Assembly: GCA_040002595.1 (NCBI GenBank)
Contig: JBDUED010000155.1
Span: 1-5,687 of the forward strand
Origin: Dokdonella_A sp040002595
GTDB lineage: Bacteria > Pseudomonadota > Gammaproteobacteria > Xanthomonadales > Rhodanobacteraceae
DNA length: 5,687 nucleotides
Reading direction: 5' to 3'
Position numbers and translations under genes: made by a program. Shown in pieces: positions 1-5,224 of the stretch. Every line of letters starts with the position of its first letter. The first letter of the stretch is position 1. The notes under the pieces are model-generated. The model was not told where the DNA came from. It ran no database searches and worked only from the letters and a program-made list of their open reading frames with translations.

Positions 1-857
1 AAGGTGCTTACTACGTTCCCCACGGCAGCCATTGGCCGATCATCGGTTCGTTCGGACTGATCAGTACGCTCGGCGGCGCAGCGCTGTGGCTCGACGAAGT
101 CGATCACATCGGCAAGCCGTTGATGGCGATTGGCTTCACGCTGCTGGTGATCATGTTGTTCGGCTGGTTCGGCACGGTCATACGTGAATCGCTGAGTGGA
201 ACCTACAGCAAGCAGGTTGACACGTCGTTTCGCATGGGCATGTTGTGGTTCATTTTTTCGGAAGTGATGTTCTTCGGCGCGTTTTTCGGTGCGCTGTTTT
301 ACGCGCGCACCTATTCGCTGCCGTGGCTGGGCGGGGAGGGTCACGGCGCCTTGACCAACTATTTCCTGTGGCCGCACTTCTCGGCTGCCTGGCCGAGCAA
401 TGGCCCTGGCGCCGTCGGCGGCGTGTTCTCGACCATGTCGCCCTGGGGCATCCCGCTGATCAACACGCTGTTGCTGCTGTCCTCGGGCGTCACCATCACG
501 ATTGCGCATCACGCGCTGCGCGCCGGCCACCGCAAGCAGTTGCTGGCCTTCCTCGCCGCCACTGTGGTCCTCGGCGTGATCTTCCTGACCTTCCAGGCGC
601 ACGAGTACGCCGAAGCCTACGAGCACCTGAATCTCACGCTTGGCAGCGGTATCTACGGCTCGACCTTCTTCATGCTGACCGGTTTCCACGGCCTGCACGT
701 CACGCTCGGCGCGATCATGCTGACGGTGATCTGGTTCCGCTGCGCCAAGGGCCACTTCGACAAGGAGCACCACTTCGGATTCGAGGCGGTGGCCTGGTAC
801 TGGCACTTCGTCGACGTGGTGTGGCTCGGCTTATTCCTGTTCGTGTACGTGCTTTGA
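1..857 (+). CDS. coxC: Cytochrome c oxidase subunit III (5' partial)
   Basis: Core subunit III of the aa3-type heme-copper oxidase in the inner membrane; it carries no metal but stabilises subunit I and its proton uptake. The reading frame is open from base 3, so the true start lies upstream; 284 residues are visible. The N-terminal wording (AYYVPHGSHWPI near bases 6-41) is typical of proteobacterial COX3 and suggests only a few residues are missing. Family landmarks are SEVMFFGAFF with the conserved membrane glutamate at bases 261-263, FQAHEYAEA, the FHGLHVTLG helix start, and the C-terminal YWHFVDVVWLGLFLFVYV. An extended loop rich in Gly, Pro and Trp (about bases 318-450) separates early helices. 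The stop is TGA at 855-857. The next gene is convergent, so this is probably the last gene of the upstream cox structural operon. Identification is firm; only the start is unseen. Confidence 0.97.
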   Translation, partial: GAYYVPHGSHWPIIGSFGLISTLGGAALWLDEVDHIGKPLMAIGFTLLVIMLFGWFGTVIRESLSGTYSKQVDTSFRMGMLWFIFSEVMFFGAFFGALFYARTYSLPWLGGEGHGALTNYFLWPHFSAAWPSNGPGAVGGVFSTMSPWGIPLINTLLLLSSGVTITIAHHALRAGHRKQLLAFLAATVVLGVIFLTFQAHEYAEAYEHLNLTLGSGIYGSTFFMLTGFHGLHVTLGAIMLTVIWFRCAKGHFDKEHHFGFEAVAWYWHFVDVVWLGLFLFVYVL

Positions 858-862
858 CGGCG

Positions 863-963
863 GGGAATGGACACTAGGCAATAGGGAATCGTCCAGAGCC
901 GGACGCCGCGGTGCGGAATCCACCGTGATAACGGCTTTCCCGATTCTCAATTCCCGATTCCCG
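863..963. repeat. Inverted array of GGGAATC-like heptads forming a long hairpin
   Basis: On the plus strand, GGGAAT (863-868), GGCAATA (877-883) and GGGAATC (884-890) form the left arm. The right arm has GATTCTC (942-948), AATTCCC (949-955) and GATTCCC (956-962), which are heptads of the same kind on the minus strand. Hand pairing gives 884-891 with 941-948 (eight pairs, one G-T), partial pairing of 877-882 with 950-955, and 863-868 with 957-962. Inner stems add 897-901 with 932-936 and 909-913 with 921-925 around a 7-base loop. Heptads of this type are common between genes in Xanthomonadales (recalled, not searched). The array fills the gap between convergent genes and could act as a two-way 3'-end structure. 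There is no T-tract, so a classic intrinsic terminator is not shown. Confidence 0.7.
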
Positions 964-968
964 ACCCT

Positions 969-1178
969 TCAACCGCCCACGCCGTGCGGCCGGATGATGC
1001 CGGTCCAGATGCCGATGATGACCAGCAAGATCAACAGCACCGACAGCGCTATGCGCCGCGTCAACGCTTTCAGCGTGCGATCGCTGTCGCCCTTGTCGGT
1101 CATCATGAAATAGAGGCCGGCACCGAGGTTGTAGATGATCGCCGCAAAAAAAATCAGGATCAGGATCGTGCTGGACAT
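969..1178 (-). CDS. DUF2909 twin-transmembrane protein
   Basis: A 69-residue inner-membrane protein of unknown function, on the strand opposite the surrounding oxidase genes. Two hydrophobic helices are visible (about residues 3-25 and 43-62). They flank a short charged loop, DKGDSDRTLKALTRR, and the protein ends in a short PHGVGG tail. The wording NLGAGLYFMMTDKG, then RIALSVLL, then G-x-I-x-PHG, matches the DUF2909 family, small proteins often found beside cox3 and SURF1 genes in proteobacteria. The ATG at 1176-1178 gives a full-length product. A weak purine-rich stretch (GGGAAA, minus strand) lies about ten bases upstream. The gene is convergent with coxC and divergent from SURF1. Its location suggests a link to oxidase assembly or membrane biogenesis, but nothing in the sequence gives a mechanism. 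Confidence 0.86.
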   Translation of the reverse strand: MSSTILILIFFAAIIYNLGAGLYFMMTDKGDSDRTLKALTRRIALSVLLILLVIIGIWTGIIRPHGVGG

Positions 1179-1196
1179 TTCCGCGTTTTCCCAAAT

Positions 1197-1208
1197 GGCC
1201 GGCCGGCC
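1197..1208. repeat. GGCCGGCCGGCC perfect palindrome
   Basis: A 12-base perfect palindrome made of three GGCC units lies in the 59-base spacer between the divergent DUF2909 and SURF1 genes, within the predicted 5' leader of the DUF2909 transcript. It could form a small hairpin or a protein site. In a genome this GC-rich it may equally be chance. Confidence 0.4.
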
Positions 1209-1221
1209 GCCAGCGGTCGGG

Positions 1222-1249
1222 ATTATACCGGTCCGCCGTGCTTAGGCAG
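1222..1249 (-). promoter_or_regulatory. Putative sigma70 promoter for the DUF2909 gene
   Basis: Reading the minus strand, bases 1227-1222 spell a perfect TATAAT. Sixteen bases upstream, CTGCCT (1249-1244) is a poor -35 match (three of six). The predicted transcript would start near 1215 and leave a leader of about 37 bases before the ATG at 1178. The TATAAT is striking in a GC-rich spacer, and its position relative to the gene is right. The -35 lies inside the first codons of SURF1, so the two genes share this promoter DNA. Confidence 0.5.
1224..1229 (+). promoter_or_regulatory. Possible plus-strand -10 element for SURF1 (near-leaderless)
   Basis: TATACC at 1224-1229 matches four of six -10 positions and overlaps the minus-strand TATAAT at 1222-1227, so the element is nearly symmetrical. 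Transcription from it would begin around 1236-1238, at the SURF1 GTG, giving a leaderless or nearly leaderless message. That would fit the lack of a Shine-Dalgarno sequence there. I see no convincing -35 at normal spacing, so the support is weak. Confidence 0.3.
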
Positions 1250-1966
1250 TGGCATCGGCCCGGCGTATTCGCGTGTGTGCTGACCCTTGCGGGCGTGGCT
1301 TTCTTCGTGTTGCTGGGGCTGTGGCAGGTGCGCCGCGCGCACGAAAAAGAAGCCTTGTTTGCCGCGTTCGACACGCTGGCGACGCAAACGCCGATACCGC
1401 TCGCCCAGGCGCGTCAGCAAGCGGATGCGGTGCGCTATCCGCGCGTCGAGGTCAGCGGCCACTACGACAGCGAGCATGCCTACGTGCTCGACAACCAGGT
1501 ACGCGGTGGCCATAGCGGCGTCATGGTGTTCGATGTGTTTGAGCCCACCGATGGCAGCGTACCCCTGCTGGTCAACCGCGGCTTTCTTGCGCGCGATGCG
1601 CGCGGCGAACGGCCGGCGATTCCGGCGCCGCCGACGGGCGCGCAGGTCCTCAGCGCGATTTATGCGCCGCCACCGGGGGCCGGCATCAAGCTTGGCGGCA
1701 ACCCGTTGCCCGCGCAGCGCACGTGGCCGAAGCTGACCATTTATCTTGATCTGGCCGATATCGACGCCGACCTTGGCCGCCAGCTCGATCGGCGCGTGCT
1801 GCTGTTGCTGGCGCAGGCCGGCACTCCCTTCGTGCGCGAATGGCGACCGCAGGTTTTCCCTCCGCAACGCCATTACGCCTACGCCTTCACCTGGTTCACG
1901 TTCGCGCTCGTCAGCCTCGTGCTCTTCGTGATTGTGCACTGGCGCAAGGATGAAATTCCGACATGA
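1238..1966 (+). CDS. surf1: SURF1 family cytochrome oxidase assembly protein
   Basis: Inner-membrane assembly factor that helps place heme A into oxidase subunit I. The 242 residues show the family plan: an N-terminal helix (about 10-28) running into LGLWQVRRAHEK, then a periplasmic domain with GHYD (74-77) and LVNRGF (111-116), and a second helix (about 216-234) preceded by HYAYAFTWF. The His at the start of that last motif (212) is the position implicated in heme binding in Paracoccus Surf1. The start is GTG at 1238; no in-frame ATG, GTG or TTG occurs in the preceding 60 bases, and later starts would cut the first helix. No Shine-Dalgarno sequence is evident. The stop overlaps the next start as ATGA (1963-1966), so the two genes are probably translationally coupled. 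Identification is firm. Confidence 0.95.
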   Translation: MLRQWHRPGVFACVLTLAGVAFFVLLGLWQVRRAHEKEALFAAFDTLATQTPIPLAQARQQADAVRYPRVEVSGHYDSEHAYVLDNQVRGGHSGVMVFDVFEPTDGSVPLLVNRGFLARDARGERPAIPAPPTGAQVLSAIYAPPPGAGIKLGGNPLPAQRTWPKLTIYLDLADIDADLGRQLDRRVLLLLAQAGTPFVREWRPQVFPPQRHYAYAFTWFTFALVSLVLFVIVHWRKDEIPT

Positions 1967-2511
1967 CCCCCTTCCTGCAAAACCGCCTCGGCTTGATCCT
2001 GATCGTCGCATTGTTTGCGGCGCCGTTGCTTGCCGCATGGGCGCTGCACGAGAGTGGTTGGGAGCCTGCGGCCACGCGCAACTACGGTGAGTTGGTCGAG
2101 CCGCCGCAGGATCTCACGCATGCACGCTTCGTGCTTGCCGACGGCAAGCCGCTGGTGTGGAAGGACGCCAACTGGTCGTGGACCATTTTCGCCTTGACGG
2201 GCCCGGGCTGCGCCGCTTCGTGCATTCAGCGCATCGACGAACTGCGCCGCGTGCGTCTGACCATGAACCAGAACATGCAACGCGTGCGTGTCGTCGTGCT
2301 CGATGAAACCCTGGCGCCGGCCGTCCTCGCTGCGTTGACGCCGATCGCGACCGCGCGCGATGTCGATGAAAAGTTCACGGACGTGCGCCCCACTGCAGCC
2401 GATCAGGTTGCAGTCGCATTCGTCGATCCGCACGGCTTTCTTGTTTTGCGCTATCCCGTCGGCTACGACGCGAGCAAGTTGCGCAAGGATCTTGCGCGGC
2501 TGATCAAGTGA
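1963..2511 (+). CDS. Membrane-anchored thioredoxin/Sco-like CxxxC protein
   Basis: A 182-residue protein with one N-terminal helix (about 10-28) and a periplasmic domain. It has a Sco/thioredoxin-like layout: NYGELVEPP (40-48), a strand ending in CAASC (C83 and C87, a CxxxC pair as in Sco proteins), then RRVRLTMNQNMQRVRVVVLD. It ends with FVDPHGFLVLRYP and a terminal helix, as in the C-terminal third of Sco folds. The Sco copper-ligand histidine has no evident counterpart: where a DH-S type motif would be expected there is DQV (147-149). Proteins of this type commonly sit between SURF1 and cox15 genes and are usually left hypothetical. It starts inside the SURF1 stop and its TGA overlaps the ctaA start, so it is a true operon member. 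A thiol-disulfide or copper-related assembly role is inference; the exact function is unknown. Confidence 0.87.
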   Translation: MTPFLQNRLGLILIVALFAAPLLAAWALHESGWEPAATRNYGELVEPPQDLTHARFVLADGKPLVWKDANWSWTIFALTGPGCAASCIQRIDELRRVRLTMNQNMQRVRVVVLDETLAPAVLAALTPIATARDVDEKFTDVRPTAADQVAVAFVDPHGFLVLRYPVGYDASKLRKDLARLIK

Positions 2512-3674
2512 TGAGCGTCAGTTCCTTCGTCACGCCCTTGCGCGTTGCCGCCTTCGCGACGGCATTTGCGTTTTTGGTCATCGTGTTTGGCGCGTTCGTG
2601 CGCTTGTCGAATGCAGGCCTTTCGTGTCCGGACTGGCCGACCTGCTACGGTCAGGCGACATGGCCTGGGCATGCGCACGAAGTCGCGCGGGCGGACGCCA
2701 CGTTTCCGCAGCGACCGTACGAAGCCCACAAGGCGTGGCGCGAACAGGTGCACCGCATGCTTGCGGGCACTCTGGGCGTGCTCGTGTTTGCGCTCGCGGT
2801 GCTCGCTGCGTGGCGTCGGCGCGCGCTGGTTGCCGGCCTGCTTGCCGCCGCGGTCGCCGCGGCGATTGGAATTGCTCTTTACATGCAAGGCGCTTATCCG
2901 GCAGCGGCCGCAATTTCCATGGTTGCCATTGCGCTGCCGCTGTTCGTCGCATCGCGTCTGCAGCGGCCTGCGCCGTGGCGGCTTGCGATCGTCGCCTTCG
3001 CAGTGGTGATCCTGCAGGCCATGCTCGGCATGTGGACTGTCACCTTGCTGCTCAAGCCCTTGATCGTGATGGGTCATCTGCTGGGCGGGATGTTGACGCT
3101 TGCGTTGCTTGGGTACGTTGCGCTGCGGCTTGCCAACATGCGAGTCCCGAGCGTGGCGCAACAGCGCATGCAGCCGATGATCGTCGCGGCGCTGGTGTTG
3201 CTTGCGCTGCAGATTGCGCTGGGCGGCTGGACCAGCGCGAACTACGCAGCGCTCGCCTGCGGTACGGATTTCCCAACCTGCGCTGGCCAGTGGTGGCCGG
3301 CCACCGACTTTCGGGATGCGTTCGTGCTGTGGCGGGGCGTCGGCGTCAACTACGAAGGCGGCGTGCTTGATGCAGCCGCGCGCGCAGCGATCCAGATCGC
3401 GCATCGAATCGGTGCAGTCATCGTGTTTGCCCACATTCTTGCAACCGCCGTGCTTGCCTGGCGCCGCGGCTTGCGCGTGCCCGGGGTACTAGCCGGCCTT
3501 CTGGTCTGCACCCAGGTCGCCCTGGGCATCGCGAACGTCAAGCTGCTGCTGCCCCTTCCGCTCGCCACCGCGCACAATGCCGTCGCGGCTTTGCTGCTGC
3601 TGAGCTTGGTCGCGTTGTTGGTCCGGGTGCAGCCACCCTTGCCGCTGCATCCTGTCAAAATCGCCATCGGCTAG
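2511..3674 (+). CDS. ctaA: Heme A synthase (COX15/CtaA family)
   Basis: Polytopic membrane enzyme that oxidises the C8 methyl of heme O to a formyl group, giving heme A. The 387 residues contain the expected ligands: EQVHR (H81), MGHLLGG (H189), IAHR (H298) and TAHN (H355). E78 sits next to the first histidine. GAFVRLSNAGLSCPDWPTC opens the first external loop with C39 and C45. A second pair, C250 and C257 (CGTDFPTC), lies in the matching loop of the second half. Between the second helix and the ILQAMLGMWTVT helix there are two additional hydrophobic stretches (about 106-124 and 131-148), so roughly ten helices are predicted rather than the usual eight. ATG 2511 overlaps the upstream stop by one base (TGATG); GTG 2508 is an equally coupled alternative that adds one residue. 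It works directly after CyoE, encoded next. Confidence 0.97.
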   Translation: MSVSSFVTPLRVAAFATAFAFLVIVFGAFVRLSNAGLSCPDWPTCYGQATWPGHAHEVARADATFPQRPYEAHKAWREQVHRMLAGTLGVLVFALAVLAAWRRRALVAGLLAAAVAAAIGIALYMQGAYPAAAAISMVAIALPLFVASRLQRPAPWRLAIVAFAVVILQAMLGMWTVTLLLKPLIVMGHLLGGMLTLALLGYVALRLANMRVPSVAQQRMQPMIVAALVLLALQIALGGWTSANYAALACGTDFPTCAGQWWPATDFRDAFVLWRGVGVNYEGGVLDAAARAAIQIAHRIGAVIVFAHILATAVLAWRRGLRVPGVLAGLLVCTQVALGIANVKLLLPLPLATAHNAVAALLLLSLVALLVRVQPPLPLHPVKIAIG

Positions 3675-3676
3675 GC

Positions 3677-3699
3677 TGTATGCGCTCGCGCGGCATACA
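3677..3699. repeat. Perfect 7-bp inverted repeat between ctaA and cyoE
   Basis: TGTATGC (3677-3683) and GCATACA (3693-3699) are exact inverse complements around a 9-base GC-rich loop, starting three bases after the ctaA stop. No T-tract follows, so it is not a standard intrinsic terminator. It could be an mRNA processing or stabilising hairpin, or a repressor-type operator for cyoE. The 55-base gap is the only break in an otherwise overlapping gene run. Confidence 0.5.
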
Positions 3700-3729
3700 T
3701 CACCAAGATGCCCGCCAACCTGCGGTCGT

Positions 3730-4659
3730 GTGGCCAACCAGAACGAACGCATGCGAAAACTTGCCGCCCAATACCTTGAACTGACCAAACCGCGCGTCGT
3801 GTTGCTGATCGTGTTTACCGCGATCATCGGCATGTTCCTCGCCGTGCCCGGCTGGCCGCCGTTGCGCCAATCGGTGGCTGGTTTCATCGGCATCTGGCTC
3901 GCGGCAGGCTCTGCGGCCGCGCTCAATCATCTGATCGATCAGCGCATCGACAAGGTGATGGCGCGCACCATGCAGCGGCCACTGGCGACTGGCACGCTGA
4001 GACCGACTCAGGTGCTGACGTTCGCATTGATCCTCGGCGCATTGTCGATGGCGATCCTGATCGCGCTGGTCAACGTGTTGACTGCGGCGTTGACGTTCGC
4101 CTCGCTGATCGGCTATGCGATCGTCTACACCGCGTATCTGAAGCGCGCGACACCGCAGAACATCGTGATCGGTGGCGCGGCCGGCGCCGCTCCACCCGTG
4201 CTTGGCTGGGTCGCGGTGACCGGCCATGTGCATCCGTATGCACTCTTGCTGTTTCTGATCATCTTCATCTGGACGCCGCCGCATTTCTGGGCGCTCGCAA
4301 TTTTCCGCCGCGACGACTATTCGCGAGCGCATGTGCCGATGCTTCCGGTGACGCACGGCGTGGTCTACACGCGCTGGCATGTGCTCTTTTATACGGTGCT
4401 GCTGGTCGTCGTCACGGTATTGCCGTACGCGACCGGGATGAGCGGTGTGTTCTACCTCGGCGGCGCGCTCGTACTCGGTGCCGGCTTCCTGTATTACGCG
4501 ATCAGATTGCTCAATCCGCCCAACGAATTTTTTGCGATGGTCGTGTTCAAGTATTCGATCGTCTACCTGATGGCGCTGTTCGCGTTTTTGCTGGTCGACC
4601 ACTACCTGGGCTCCCCGCCGGACATGCCTGCGGGACTGAATTTCCAGAGGGTCGGTTAG
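3730..4659 (+). CDS. cyoE: Protoheme IX farnesyltransferase (heme O synthase)
   Basis: UbiA-family membrane prenyltransferase that adds a farnesyl group to heme b, producing heme O, the substrate of the ctaA product. The 309 residues carry the signatures: YLELTKPRVVLLIVFTAIIGM near the N-terminus, then NHLIDQRID (N66, D70, D74) followed by MxRTxxRP, the first Asp-rich prenyl-diphosphate site. YLKRATPQNIVIGGAAGAAPPVLGW comes next, then IWTPPHFWALA, and RRDDYSRAHVPMLPV carries the second acidic region. The C-terminus is a run of helices ending in FKYSIVYLMALFAFLLVDH. GTG 3730 gives the listed length. ATG 3751, eight residues in, would still precede the conserved Y-x-x-LTKP and may be the real start; neither has a clear ribosome site. 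The wording closely follows Xanthomonadales CyoE as I recall it. Confidence 0.97.
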   Translation: MANQNERMRKLAAQYLELTKPRVVLLIVFTAIIGMFLAVPGWPPLRQSVAGFIGIWLAAGSAAALNHLIDQRIDKVMARTMQRPLATGTLRPTQVLTFALILGALSMAILIALVNVLTAALTFASLIGYAIVYTAYLKRATPQNIVIGGAAGAAPPVLGWVAVTGHVHPYALLLFLIIFIWTPPHFWALAIFRRDDYSRAHVPMLPVTHGVVYTRWHVLFYTVLLVVVTVLPYATGMSGVFYLGGALVLGAGFLYYAIRLLNPPNEFFAMVVFKYSIVYLMALFAFLLVDHYLGSPPDMPAGLNFQRVG

Positions 4660-4671
4660 ACGATTCGCGCT

Positions 4672-4699
4672 TTCACCGCGGCTGACTCGCGCCTACACT
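4672..4699 (+). promoter_or_regulatory. Putative sigma70 promoter for the peroxidase gene
   Basis: TTCACC (4672-4677) and TACACT (4694-4699) each match four of six consensus bases and are separated by 16 bases. A start near 4706 would give a leader of about 18 bases before the ATG at 4724. This would allow the peroxidase to be expressed independently of the heme genes. The matches are modest and unproven. Confidence 0.4.
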
Positions 4700-4716
4700 C
4701 GGCATCCCTTGCCGAG
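4698..4716 (+). repeat. 6-bp stem-loop overlapping the -10 and the ribosome site of the peroxidase gene
   Basis: CTCGGC (4698-4703) pairs perfectly with GCCGAG (4711-4716) around a 7-base loop. The 3' arm contains the only Shine-Dalgarno-like GAG (4714-4716), seven bases before the ATG at 4724, and the 5' arm overlaps the last bases of the putative -10. It could be an operator at the transcription start. If transcription starts upstream it could mask the ribosome site. Confidence 0.45.
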
Positions 4717-4723
4717 CGCAGCC

Positions 4724-5203
4724 ATGACATCGATCTACGACTTCAACGCCAGGACCATCGATGGCGACGAGCAGTCGCTCGATGCATTTCGCGGCAAGAC
4801 AATGCTGATCGTCAACGTCGCGTCGAAGTGCGGGTTCACGCCGCAATACGCGGGCCTCGAAGCGCTATACGAAAAATTCCGGGGCCAGGGTCTGGCGGTG
4901 CTCGGATTTCCGTGCGACCAGTTCGGCCATCAGGAGCCGGGCAACGAAGCCGAAATCAAGAAGTTCTGTTCCCTTACCTACGACGTGAAGTTCCCGATGT
5001 TCGCGAAGGTCGACGTCAACGGCGCGAACACGCATCCGCTCTATCAATACCTCAAGCACGAGGCAAAAGGCTTGCTCGGCAGCGAGGCAATCAAGTGGAA
5101 CTTCACCAAGTTCCTGGTCGATGCGGAGGGCAAGGTCGTCAAGCGCTATGCGCCGACGGATACGCCGGAAAGCATCGGCAAGGAACTTGCGGCGCGACTC
5201 TAG
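4724..5203 (+). CDS. gpx: Glutathione peroxidase family (thiol peroxidase) protein
   Basis: Reduces hydrogen peroxide or lipid hydroperoxides; bacterial Cys-type members usually use thioredoxin rather than glutathione. The protein of 159 residues has the usual family length. Landmarks are NVASKCGFTPQY with peroxidatic C36, GFPCDQFGHQEPG with Q70, and a probable resolving cysteine C82 in FCSLTYDVKFPMF. DVNG (97-100) follows, and WNFTKFLV supplies W125 and N126 of the catalytic tetrad. There is no signal peptide, so it is probably cytoplasmic. ATG 4724 is chosen because it gives the normal N-terminus and has a GAG seven bases upstream; an in-frame TTG at 4709 would add only five unconserved residues. 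It lies 64 bases after cyoE with its own promoter-like elements, so it may be separately regulated. Confidence 0.95.
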   Translation: MTSIYDFNARTIDGDEQSLDAFRGKTMLIVNVASKCGFTPQYAGLEALYEKFRGQGLAVLGFPCDQFGHQEPGNEAEIKKFCSLTYDVKFPMFAKVDVNGANTHPLYQYLKHEAKGLLGSEAIKWNFTKFLVDAEGKVVKRYAPTDTPESIGKELAARL

Positions 5204-5224
5204 ACTTTCCATTCACCGCTCCGC

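Noticed and set aside
245..877. Plus-strand 210-codon open frame overlapping coxC
   Set aside because: Arg/Ala/His-rich translation without domain features; it is an out-of-frame shadow of subunit III in GC-rich DNA.
863..963. CRISPR array or insertion sequence remnant
   Set aside because: Units are 7 bases, directly adjacent and inverted, with no spacers, no transposase and no target duplication; it fits an intergenic heptad repeat.
1223..2038. Minus-strand 271-codon open frame across SURF1
   Set aside because: Low-complexity Arg/Gln/His composition and complete overlap with a well-supported SURF1 gene.
1963..2511. Genuine Sco1/SenC copper chaperone
   Set aside because: The CxxxC pair is there, but the conserved Sco histidine in the C-terminal half is not evident (DQV at 147-149), so I call it Sco/thioredoxin-like only.
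2463..3434. Minus-strand 323-codon open frame across ctaA
   Set aside because: Long only because of high GC; the Arg/His/Gln-rich product has no recognisable fold, and the plus strand carries all heme A synthase motifs.
3700..4602. Minus-strand 300-codon open frame across cyoE
   Set aside because: Hydrophilic, Asp/Gln/Arg/His-rich shadow of a membrane protein gene; no support beyond length.
4776..4935. Selenocysteine at the peroxidase active site
   Set aside because: The peroxidatic position is an ordinary TGC cysteine codon and the frame has no internal TGA.
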